Below, in pieces: positions 1 through 6,023 of a stretch of 7,311 nt of DNA (the stretch's first letter is position 1; each line of letters starts with the position of its first letter). The DNA comes from an uncultured Campylobacter sp. (GTDB taxonomy: Bacteria; Campylobacterota; Campylobacteria; Campylobacterales; Campylobacteraceae). The notes beneath the pieces are model-generated. The model saw nothing but the letters and a program-made list of their open reading frames with translations. It was not told where the DNA came from and ran no database searches. The translations under genes were made by a program, and so were the position numbers. The stretch is from NCBI GenBank assembly GCA_905373295.1, contig CAJPSJ010000094.1, positions 1-7,311 on the forward strand. Direction: 5' to 3'.

Positions 1-1367
1 CCGCCCATCGTGTGGTGAGGTTTCGGCGAGAGGCGGATGACGTAGAAAGGTCCCGCTTCGTTGATCTCGCTAAGCGCACTTTCTTGCTTGCCGAACTCGT
101 CTTTTTTGGCTTTAACGCCTTCGTTGTATTTTTTGACGCTCTGCTTTAGCGCATCCGCAGGCACGCCGTATTTACTGGCGATCTCATCTAGGCTCGCGCA
201 TTCGCCCACTAATTTACCGCTTGCCATGCCTTTAGAAATAACCTCTTCGCTTAGGTCTTTAAACGCCATTTTGGTATCGGCGAAGGTTATCGGATAGGCT
301 TTCGGATCCTCGCGTAAAATTTTAAATTCCGCGTCCGCGCGGGTCTTGCGGTCTGCAAGCTCGTTCATAAAGCGCTTGCCGTTGCGAATGTCCACGGCGA
401 TACCGTATTTAAAGGTGCCTTGCTGAGTTAGGATCGGAGCGGTACCGAAGCCCTTCTCATCAGGGCTCGCCCACGGACCGAACTGGATCCAATCGACCTG
501 CACCGGATACGCACCGATCTCAAAGGCTTTTAGCAGCACACCCGCGGTAGCTCCTGCGTGATTTGTGCTATCGACGTCGTCAGGAATGCGCGGGTCTTGA
601 AGCTTGCGATAAATTTTATCGCGGCAAAATCCGCCCGCTGCGAGCACTACGCCTTTTTTGGCTTTGAGCGTCTTTTTTGTGCCGCTCGTGTTTTCAAGAT
701 CGTCGCTGTAGAGATTCGGATCAAATTTATACTCCTCGCGGATCACGACGCCCGCCACGCGATCTCCGTCCATTGCGAAATCGTCAAATTTTGCGCGGCG
801 GCGAAGCTCGCAGCCCTTATCTTTTAGTGCTTCAAATTTTTCAAGCATCGGTTGGATGTAGCCAGAGCCGCTATCGTTTGTAGTTAGCATCGAGCGCGCG
901 ACGCTGTGTCCGCCGAAGTGGGCGCAGTGATCCATCTTAAATTGCACGCCGCTATCGACGAGGAATTTAAACGCGTCCAAACCGCGATCGGCCAGGGTGC
1001 TTAAAAGCTCGGGGTGGTTGATGCCAAGGCCTGCCTTTAGGCAGTCGTTCATAAATAGCTCTTTGCTGTCTTTGATACCAGTTTTTTCCTGCACCGGGTT
1101 CATCGGTACGCTCATACCGCCGCCGTTGATGACTGAGTTTCCGCCGATGCGACCCATCTTTTCTAGAATCAAGACTTTGTTGCCTTTCTCGGCTGCTTTT
1201 AAGCCCGCCGCAAGCCCCGCAAAGCCGCTACCGATGATGATTACATCCCACTCCTCGTCAAATTTGACGTCCTTTGCGTCCACTGCGCTTGCTTGTGCAT
1301 TTACCGCGCTAAGTGCGAGTGCACCGGCTCCTACCATACCCATTTTCAGTATGTCGCGTCTCTGCAT
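1..1367 (-). CDS. Periplasmic flavocytochrome c-type flavoprotein (fumarate reductase-like), 3' end cut off
   Basis: FAD-dependent reductase of the fumarate reductase/flavocytochrome c3/urocanate reductase family, expected to reduce an unsaturated carboxylate such as fumarate in the periplasm. Translating the minus strand from the ATG at 1367-1365 gives 455 codons without a stop, running off the left edge. It starts MQRRDILKMG, then a hydrophobic Ala/Gly-rich stretch to about residue 26: a twin-arginine (Tat) signal with RR at 3-4. The dinucleotide fold GSGFAGLAAG is at 46-55, with the ribose-binding Glu at 69 and GGNSVINGGGM at 75-85. KRFMNELADR ends at Arg340, at the place of the family's catalytic proton-donor Arg. 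The HHTMGG substrate loop begins at 451, at the edge. Only the last FAD-binding part, perhaps 60 residues, should be missing. There is no CXXCH haem domain, so electrons must come from a separate cytochrome, as in flavoprotein-only relatives. AAAGGGG precedes the start. It diverges from the LysR gene, its likely regulator. The true substrate (fumarate, urocanate, methacrylate or another) is not determined. Confidence 0.9.
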   Translation of the reverse strand, partial: MQRRDILKMGMVGAGALALSAVNAQASAVDAKDVKFDEEWDVIIIGSGFAGLAAGLKAAEKGNKVLILEKMGRIGGNSVINGGGMSVPMNPVQEKTGIKDSKELFMNDCLKAGLGINHPELLSTLADRGLDAFKFLVDSGVQFKMDHCAHFGGHSVARSMLTTNDSGSGYIQPMLEKFEALKDKGCELRRRAKFDDFAMDGDRVAGVVIREEYKFDPNLYSDDLENTSGTKKTLKAKKGVVLAAGGFCRDKIYRKLQDPRIPDDVDSTNHAGATAGVLLKAFEIGAYPVQVDWIQFGPWASPDEKGFGTAPILTQQGTFKYGIAVDIRNGKRFMNELADRKTRADAEFKILREDPKAYPITFADTKMAFKDLSEEVISKGMASGKLVGECASLDEIASKYGVPADALKQSVKKYNEGVKAKKDEFGKQESALSEINEAGPFYVIRLSPKPHHTMG

Positions 1368-1507
1368 ATTTGCCCCTTTACTTAGAGATTTTTTAATCTT
1401 AAAGATTAATGTCGTAATTTTATATTAAATCTTTATGTAAGTCAAATGTTATTTGGTATATAATTTAATAGCTAAAGGCTATAAAATTTCAATCGAAGGG
1501 GCAAAAA
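1368..1507. promoter_or_regulatory. Divergent control region between flavoprotein and LysR regulator
   Basis: This 140-bp AT-rich gap separates two divergent starts. A plus-strand TATAAT at 1459-1464, in an AT-rich context typical of Campylobacter sigma-70 promoters, is a good -10 box for the LysR gene. On the minus strand TATAAA at 1424-1419 is a possible -10 for the flavoprotein, though this is weaker. Each gene has its own purine-rich ribosome binding site next to its ATG: AAAGGGG for the flavoprotein and GAAGGGG for LysR. Confidence 0.6.
1393..1409. promoter_or_regulatory. Candidate LysR operator palindrome
   Basis: TTAATCTT-A-AAGATTAA is a perfect 8-bp inverted repeat around one central base. 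It lies between the divergent genes, on the flavoprotein side. A related half-site, ATTAAATCTTTA, begins near 1425, about 30 bp away on the regulator side. LysR-type regulators usually bind a dyad recognition site plus a second weaker activation site, so the pair fits that plan. That this protein binds here is inferred from position and symmetry only. If the minus-strand -10 near 1419-1424 is right, the palindrome sits just downstream of the flavoprotein transcript start, which would favour repression. Confidence 0.5.
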
Positions 1508-2419
1508 ATGAGCCTGCGACATATGGAATTTGCGGTAAAAATTTCGGAGCTTAAAAGCTTTACAAAAGCGGCGAGCGAGCTTGGAATCGCCCAGCCGTCG
1601 CTTTCAAAGAGCATTATGCTTTTAGAAAAGGAGCTCGGGATCGAAATTTTCGATAGGAAAAACGGCCTTGAGCTTACATACGCGGGCGAAATTTACATCG
1701 CCAGAGCGAAAAATATGCTTAGGCTCAATAAGGAGCTAAATAACGAAATCCGCGGGCTTTCGTCAATCAAGACGGGCAAGCTCGTAATCGGCGCGACCTC
1801 GACCAGCTTTAAATTTATCGAAAAGATCATCGCGATGTTTTACAGTAGGTTTTCTAAAGCCGACATCAGGGTCGTGCACGCTCACTCCGAGCCCGCGCTC
1901 ATCGAGATGCTAAAAAGCGGCGAGCTTGATATCGTCTATGCCGCGCACTTCGGCGAGCTTTTCGCGGAGGGGCTTGAGTGCGAGTTTATAAAAAAGCGCA
2001 GGCTACTTCTAAGCGTCTGCTCCTCTCATCCGGCTGTTTCGCGAGCTAGTATAAATTCTACCGAGAGATATCCCAAGATCGCGCTTAGCGAGTTCAAATC
2101 CGATAAATTTGCAATCAGCAGTAAAATTTTAAAAAGCGAGTCGAACTTTAAAAAAATATTCGAAAACGCGGGCTTTACGCCTCAAATTTTCTGCGACACC
2201 TCCTATCTGTATGTGGCTAACGCGATGGTCGCGGCGGGGCTTTGCGTCAGCTTCAGCTTCGCGCGGTACATTTTTGAGACGCAGAAGGACTACATCACGC
2301 TCTTTGACGTCGCAGATGAGCCGCTTTTGGACGTGTCGTTTTCGGTCGTGTATAAAAAACCCTCCAAGCTCGCAAAGGAATTTATAAAGATGATAAAAGC
2401 GGGCAAAAGCGGCGAGTAG
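1508..2419 (+). CDS. LysR-family transcriptional regulator
   Basis: A 303-residue DNA-binding regulator of usual LysR length. Residues 1-60 form the winged helix-turn-helix: LRHMEFAVKISELKSFTKAA, then the recognition region ASELGIAQPSLSKSIMLLEK, then ELGIEIFDR and LTYAGE, all classic LysR signature pieces. A linker helix follows to about 88. From KLVIGATSTS at about 91 to the end runs the periplasmic-binding-protein-like effector domain. The start MSLRHMEF is chosen because GAAGGGG lies about 7 bases before it and it gives the normal N-terminus; Met6 would cut into the first helix. It is divergent from the flavoprotein gene and convergent with the right-hand operon, so the flavoprotein gene and its own promoter are the natural targets. 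The effector is unknown; a substrate or product of the flavoprotein is a reasonable guess. Confidence 0.92.
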   Translation: MSLRHMEFAVKISELKSFTKAASELGIAQPSLSKSIMLLEKELGIEIFDRKNGLELTYAGEIYIARAKNMLRLNKELNNEIRGLSSIKTGKLVIGATSTSFKFIEKIIAMFYSRFSKADIRVVHAHSEPALIEMLKSGELDIVYAAHFGELFAEGLECEFIKKRRLLLSVCSSHPAVSRASINSTERYPKIALSEFKSDKFAISSKILKSESNFKKIFENAGFTPQIFCDTSYLYVANAMVAAGLCVSFSFARYIFETQKDYITLFDVADEPLLDVSFSVVYKKPSKLAKEFIKMIKAGKSGE

Positions 2420-2426
2420 GGCGGTC

Positions 2427-2462
2427 TGCGGCGCGCAGATTTAAATTTAATAACGCGCCGCA
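2427..2462 (+). terminator. Stem-loop after the LysR gene, possible terminator
   Basis: TGCGGCGCG at 2427-2435 and CGCGCCGCA at 2454-2462 form a perfect 9-bp G+C-rich stem with an 18-base AT-rich loop, starting eight bases after the LysR stop codon. The bases that follow (AAGGGTTTAAATTT) lack a solid T run, and the loop is large, so it would be a weak intrinsic terminator or a 3'-end stabilising hairpin. Confidence 0.4.
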
Positions 2463-2597
2463 AGGGTTTAAATTTAAAAATGCACTGCATAGGTTCAAAT
2501 TTAATAGCATGCTCCGAGACGCTGCGCCAAAGATCAACTTTTAAAATTTATCCCGCAACCTTGTTTTTTAAATTCCGGTTCGCAGCTTGCTTAGCCG

Positions 2598-2750
2598 AAA
2601 TTTCATCTCAAATTTTATCTTGCGCTCTAATCGGTTAAATTTTATCTTGCACATGCAGGCTAAATTTTATCTCGCGGCGCATTAGACTAAATTTTCATTC
2701 GCCGCGGCTACGTAAATTTACGGCGCGCTATTTTATAAAATTTTATCTGC
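2598..2750. repeat. Spaced degenerate AAATTTTATCT(T/C)GC repeats
   Basis: Close copies of AAATTTTATCT(T/C)GC begin at 2610, 2637, 2662, 2689 (variant TTTTCATTCGC) and 2738 (ending ATCTGC). A further variant, AAATTTCATCT, begins at 2598. The main steps are 27, 25, 27 and 49 bases, so roughly one or two 26-base periods. The DNA between copies differs each time. All copies have the same orientation, reading GATAAAATTT along the right-hand operon. The same word recurs in the 78-bp gap at 5463-5540 and inside the thioesterase 3' end. Confidence 0.6.
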
Positions 2751-2751
2751 A

Positions 2752-2800
2752 AGCGGGCAAAGAGCGTCTATTCGGTGCTTTCAGCTCTTTGGCTACCGCT
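2752..2800 (-). terminator. Hairpin at the end of the export operon, possible terminator
   Basis: Starting a few bases after the exporter stop codon, the minus strand has AGCGG (2800-2796) and CAAAGAGC (2791-2784). These pair with GCTCTTTG (2765-2758) and CCGCT (2756-2752). The result is a two-part stem of 8 and 5 bp with a small asymmetric internal loop and an 18-base apical loop. Downstream sequence is AT-rich (GATAAAATTTTATAA) but has no long T run. Its place right after the last gene makes a terminator role likely, though it is imperfect. Confidence 0.45.
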
Positions 2801-2803
2801 TGA

Positions 2804-4942
2804 TTAGCTGCTTTTCTTGCTCGCCGCCAAAACTTGCGCTAAGACCGCCGCTAGCGCGATATTGAGGCTGACGCAGAGCCCAAACAGCGCCACGGCCTTG
2901 GTGGAGCTGAAAGCGAGCGTGAAAAAGGAGATGATGCTGGTTAAAGACGCGAGCGTAATGCCAAAAATTTTATCGCTAAGCGCCATTTTGTCGTTGTTTG
3001 CAAAGATCATATAGTCTATCCCCACGGCGCCTGATAGGATCAGCGCAAAGATCGCAAAAATATTCACGCTCACGCCGAATGCGCTAAGTAGGGCAAGCAC
3101 GGCTAAATTTGTCGCAAAAACACAGATGACGATCAGCCACGCCGTCCGCGCGCCGAAAAACGCCCACAGCAGTGCGAGCGCGAGGGCGTATGCGGCGCAT
3201 TTTAGATACAAGGCGTTGATTTTGATCTGTGAAAACGCCTCGCTTATGGCGCTTCGCATGTTTAGATGCAGCGCGCCCATCTGCGCGGCAAGCTCGCTTA
3301 CGGCTGCTTTATCGCGCACGCCGCGCAAAAAAGCGATATGCGGATCGATGCTCGGCATCGCGGCAAAAAGAACGGAGCTTCTAGCCTGTTCGTAGCTTAA
3401 AATAGGCGCATCTGCGATCTTAGCAAAGTTTGCGTCCACGAGCTCGCGACTAAGCCCGAGACGTAAAAATGCGCTTCTATCGTAGTTTGCAAAGGACTGC
3501 TTGATAAAGCTCTGCGTGGCGGGATCCAAAATCGGCGCGCCGGTGTATGAGTCCGCAAGACCGCGCGCTACGGCCTCTTTGGCTACCGCGCTTGCATCAT
3601 TGCCCACGATCAGATCGAAGCTGGAGCCTCCGATGCTTGCGAGCTTGGCGCTCATTGCGATCAGGTTTTTATCCAGGCTCGCGTATTCGCTGACGTCGTC
3701 CTTAAGCTCCATCTTAAAATATAAAAACGCAAGCAGCGCCGCGCAAACGAGAATGAGCGCTTTGAGGCTTAGGTTTATCTTACAAAGCGCCTTTGCGTAG
3801 AGTTCAAGAGCTTTTGCAAAAGCCGTAGCGGGGCGAAATTCCGCTCCTTCAAGAAGTAGCGGCAGGGCGAAGTAACTAAAACAAAACGCCCCCGCAAGTG
3901 CGGCTATCGCAAAGATCGCGATTTCTTTGAGCAGAAAAAACGGGCTAAATAAAAATACGAAGTAGCCTCCCGCAGTGATGAAAAACCCTAGAAGCAGGAT
4001 GTTTCGCATGCTTTTTATTGAGCGAGCTTTGATCTCGCGCGAGATGTTTGCGCCGAGCCAGTGCACCGCGTAATCCAGCATCAGCCCGATTAGGCTCGTC
4101 GAAACCACGGCGCTTAGGATGTGGATCGAGCCGCGGATCGCCATCGTAGCCGCTACGCCGCAGGCAAGCCCGAAAAGCGCAGGCAGCAGCAGACAGAAGA
4201 TACGTGCGCGCGAAAATGCCGCCAGCAGCAGCGCCGCACACAGGCTAAGCGAAACGGCGCCAGCGACGGAGCTTTCGCGCACGCCCGCGCTTTTGCCCAA
4301 AGCGCTAAAAAGGGCGGTGCCTGAGATTAAAATTTTGCTCTTTTGCGCCTTGTGCACCAGCGCGCTAAGCGCGTCGTCGTTTGCTTTCGGAGCGAGTTTG
4401 GCCGTAGCGAGGTAGTGCGGCGCGCCGTCAATGGTCGCGATGAAGCGGTTTTGCGCAGGATCAAGCTTGATCGTGCCGCGAGAGCTGAGGCGCGAGTGAA
4501 GACTGAGCGAGAAAAAGTCCTGCGAGAGGCTAAGCGGACGAAATTTTGAGTAAATCTCACGTGCGCTACGCTCAAAAAAGGCCTGTGGATCGCTTTTTAA
4601 AAGCTCCACGCTCGCATCATCGAGCATCGCGGGCGCAAAGCGCGCAAGCTCGCTCTGATACACGCTCGCGTCCTTTACCTCGTAAATTATGCTCTCAAAA
4701 AGCCCGCTTTTTTGCATATCTGCAATGAACGCGTCAAAGTTCGCTCTCTCCGCGCTTGCGACGATGATTTGTCGCGCGATCTCGCGGTTGAAATCCTCGA
4801 CGCTTTGTTTCTGCTCGCCCGAAATTTCGATGCCGCTTAGCTCGTAAAAATCGGAATTTACGCGGTTTAAATTTAACGCTATAAAGGCGCAAAGCGCGAT
4901 AAAAACCGCGCCGAATGCCGCTAGGATCGCGCTCTTACTCAT
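2804..4942 (-). CDS. MMPL/RND-family exporter of an aryl-polyene-type cluster
   Basis: Inner-membrane proton-driven exporter, 712 residues, of the MMPL branch of the RND superfamily. Layout is the expected duplicated 1+5/1+5 pattern: TM1 at about 5-25, first periplasmic domain about 26-225, TM2-6 about 226-363, TM7 about 390-410, second periplasmic domain about 411-575, TM8-12 about 577-706. Each half carries the Asp-Tyr proton-relay pair of MMPL proteins: D290-Y291 in LMLDYAVHW and D643-Y644 in GIDYMIFANN. Its ATG lies inside the LolA-like gene: the shared ATGAGTAA gives an 8-base overlap, so translation is probably coupled. In APE clusters a LolA-like gene followed by such an exporter is thought to move the lipid-like product towards the outer membrane. 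It is last in its operon, followed by a hairpin. Substrate is inferred from context; a hopanoid or lipid exporter of the same family is the alternative. Confidence 0.88.
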   Translation of the reverse strand: MSKSAILAAFGAVFIALCAFIALNLNRVNSDFYELSGIEISGEQKQSVEDFNREIARQIIVASAERANFDAFIADMQKSGLFESIIYEVKDASVYQSELARFAPAMLDDASVELLKSDPQAFFERSAREIYSKFRPLSLSQDFFSLSLHSRLSSRGTIKLDPAQNRFIATIDGAPHYLATAKLAPKANDDALSALVHKAQKSKILISGTALFSALGKSAGVRESSVAGAVSLSLCAALLLAAFSRARIFCLLLPALFGLACGVAATMAIRGSIHILSAVVSTSLIGLMLDYAVHWLGANISREIKARSIKSMRNILLLGFFITAGGYFVFLFSPFFLLKEIAIFAIAALAGAFCFSYFALPLLLEGAEFRPATAFAKALELYAKALCKINLSLKALILVCAALLAFLYFKMELKDDVSEYASLDKNLIAMSAKLASIGGSSFDLIVGNDASAVAKEAVARGLADSYTGAPILDPATQSFIKQSFANYDRSAFLRLGLSRELVDANFAKIADAPILSYEQARSSVLFAAMPSIDPHIAFLRGVRDKAAVSELAAQMGALHLNMRSAISEAFSQIKINALYLKCAAYALALALLWAFFGARTAWLIVICVFATNLAVLALLSAFGVSVNIFAIFALILSGAVGIDYMIFANNDKMALSDKIFGITLASLTSIISFFTLAFSSTKAVALFGLCVSLNIALAAVLAQVLAASKKSS

Positions 4943-5462
4943 CTAAGCTCACGACGCCCGAAAATACGTTTTCGCTCACGTCGCCGTTAGCGCTGCTAAT
5001 TCGCAGCACCCTGACGTAGGCGCCGCCCTCGATCACGATATTTTTAAAGATATTTTGCAGCATCCCTTTTGGGCTTAGCTCGGCGCGCCACGCATCTTTG
5101 CTGCCGCTTAGCGCGATCGAGAAATTTTTGCTAAGCCGCGCTACGTCCAGGCGCGAGATCGCCAAAAAGGTGTCCTTATCAAAAAGCGAATCGGCGCTTT
5201 TGACCCACGCTTCGCCGCTGCGCTCAAAAACGCCGTCCGCGCCGATTTTTAGCTCGCTTCGCACCGGCTCTAGCGTCGTCCAAAACAGCTCGCCGCCTTT
5301 GATTTTAAACTCGCCGCTGCTTCGCACGGGCTCGGCAAAGCCCTCGATGCTGAGCGTTTCGCTAAATTTACCGCCGATATTGTCGGTCTTAAGCGCCAGA
5401 TCGCTCACTTCAAGCGCGCTCGCAAGTCCCAAAATCGCCAAAAATAAAGCCAAAATTTTCAT
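4935..5462 (-). CDS. LolA-like periplasmic carrier protein
   Basis: A 175-residue exported protein of the LolA/outer-membrane lipoprotein carrier-like fold. Residues 1-16 (MKILALFLAILGLASA) are a clear Sec signal peptide with an Ala-Ser-Ala cleavage site and no lipobox Cys, so the product should be soluble in the periplasm. The mature part has the family pattern: SETLSIEGFAEPVRSSGEF followed by GGELFWTTLEPVRSELKIGADGVFE at about 56-80, where LolA proteins build the first strands of the open barrel. It is slightly shorter than typical LolA (about 200). AAAGGA lies upstream of the ATG. It overlaps the exporter start by 8 bases. Housekeeping LolA is usually not beside an MMPL exporter, whereas APE and related lipid clusters carry exactly this pair, so it probably shuttles the cluster's acyl/polyene product, not lipoproteins. 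Ligand is inferred. Confidence 0.8.
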   Translation of the reverse strand: MKILALFLAILGLASALEVSDLALKTDNIGGKFSETLSIEGFAEPVRSSGEFKIKGGELFWTTLEPVRSELKIGADGVFERSGEAWVKSADSLFDKDTFLAISRLDVARLSKNFSIALSGSKDAWRAELSPKGMLQNIFKNIVIEGGAYVRVLRISSANGDVSENVFSGVVSLDE

Positions 5463-5540
5463 CGTAGTCCTTTAAATTTTATGCTCGCTAAAATTTCACC
5501 GCTCGTTATCGCTAGACAAAATTTCATTCGCTGCGGCGTT
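5463..5540. repeat. Short intergenic gap with AAATTT-type repeats
   Basis: The 78-bp gap between the thioesterase stop and the LolA-like start is the only real gap within the operon. It holds three variants of the motif seen at 2598-2750: TAAATTTTATGCTCGC, AAAATTTCACCGCTCG and AAAATTTCATTCGCTGCG. No terminator or clear promoter was seen. Confidence 0.45.
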
Positions 5541-6023
5541 TTAAGAGCGGTCTTTCTCGGGCGCGGCTTTGTTCGCCGATGAAATTTTATCTGCCGCCGA
5601 AATTTTACCCGCGGGATTTTTCTTTGCTAAAATTTTATCCGCGCACGCCCTTAACTGCGGCGGTATCTCATATAGCGTCCTTTTAGAATCAAGCTCCACC
5701 GCGGCTTGCGACGTAGTAGCTTTGGCTAATAGCGCGCCGGATAGGCTTTTGATGCGGTAGGAAAATTTTATGATCGTGTCGCATTCAAGTAGCTCGATGC
5801 TCACCGCAACCTCGTCGTCAAAAAGTATAGGCGCGATAAATTTAAACTCCATTTTGATAATGGGATATATAAATCCATCATCTCTCATCTGCATATATGT
5901 GTAACCTGCGTCGCGCCAAAACTCGCATCTAGCGTCCTCGCAGAGCTTTACGTAGTTGCCGTGCCACATCACGCCCATCGGATCGGCGTCGTAAAATCTG
6001 GCGCGAAATTTATACTCTTTCAT
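5541..6023 (-). CDS. 4HBT/YbgC-type acyl-CoA/ACP thioesterase with repeat-derived C-terminal tail
   Basis: A 160-residue hotdog-fold thioesterase. FYDADPMGVMWHGNYVKLCE at 10-29 is the 4-hydroxybenzoyl-CoA thioesterase/YbgC active-site segment; Asp14 (in ADPMG) matches the catalytic Asp of that family, and His21 and Tyr24 are also conserved. The fold ends at about residue 128; YbgC-like proteins are normally 130-140 long. The rest (about 129-160) is Lys/Ala/Ser-rich, with the repeated word (A)(D/G)KIS, and is encoded by copies of the GATAAAATTT motif. The start overlaps the acyltransferase 3' end by 14 bases, with GGAGAGAAG just before the ATG. In APE-type clusters such a thioesterase accompanies the fatty-acid/polyketide enzymes, perhaps hydrolysing stalled or finished acyl-ACP. 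Housekeeping YbgC of the Tol-Pal region is less likely because no tol genes are nearby. Confidence 0.87.
   Translation of the reverse strand: MKEYKFRARFYDADPMGVMWHGNYVKLCEDARCEFWRDAGYTYMQMRDDGFIYPIIKMEFKFIAPILFDDEVAVSIELLECDTIIKFSYRIKSLSGALLAKATTSQAAVELDSKRTLYEIPPQLRACADKILAKKNPAGKISAADKISSANKAAPEKDRS
5577..5640. repeat. AAATTTTA(T/C)C repeats inside the thioesterase 3' end
   Basis: Copies of the AAATTTTAT/AC word begin at 5582, 5600 and 5630, with steps of 18 and 30 bases, both multiples of three. Read on the coding (minus) strand they give the repeated Lys-Ile-(Ser/Leu) pattern of the tail. They match the intergenic array at 2598-2750 in sequence and orientation. Confidence 0.55.

Larger units (their letters stand above)
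2420..2803. other. Convergent intergenic region rich in AAATTT words, no gene seen
   Basis: This 384-bp stretch between the LysR stop and the exporter stop has no convincing coding frame. It holds a hairpin at 2427-2462, many AAATTT words, a spaced motif array at 2598-2750, a perfect 12-bp palindrome CGTAAATTTACG at 2711-2722, and a hairpin at 2752-2800. No tRNA or rRNA was recognised. A small RNA cannot be excluded, but nothing in the sequence calls for one. Confidence 0.6.

Noticed and set aside
997..1428. Plus-strand open frame of 143 codons opposite the flavoprotein gene
   Set aside because: It is antisense to a strongly recognisable FAD-binding coding sequence, runs into the intergenic control region, and has no domain of its own.
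2290..2490. Minus-strand 66-codon frame across the LysR 3' end
   Set aside because: Mostly antisense to the LysR effector domain, no ribosome binding site or recognisable motif.
2598..2750. Possible CRISPR array
   Set aside because: Repeats are only about 14 bases and degenerate, spacers vary from about 11 to 35 bases, and no cas genes are near.
3945..4241. Minus-strand 98-codon frame inside the exporter gene, and similar frames on the plus strand
   Set aside because: They overlap conserved transmembrane coding sequence in another frame; G+C-rich codons create such open shadows.
5463..5540. Internal promoter before the LolA-like gene
   Set aside because: The gap is AT-rich in its AAATTT words but shows no TATAAT-like box at a useful distance from the start; co-transcription with the upstream genes is simpler.
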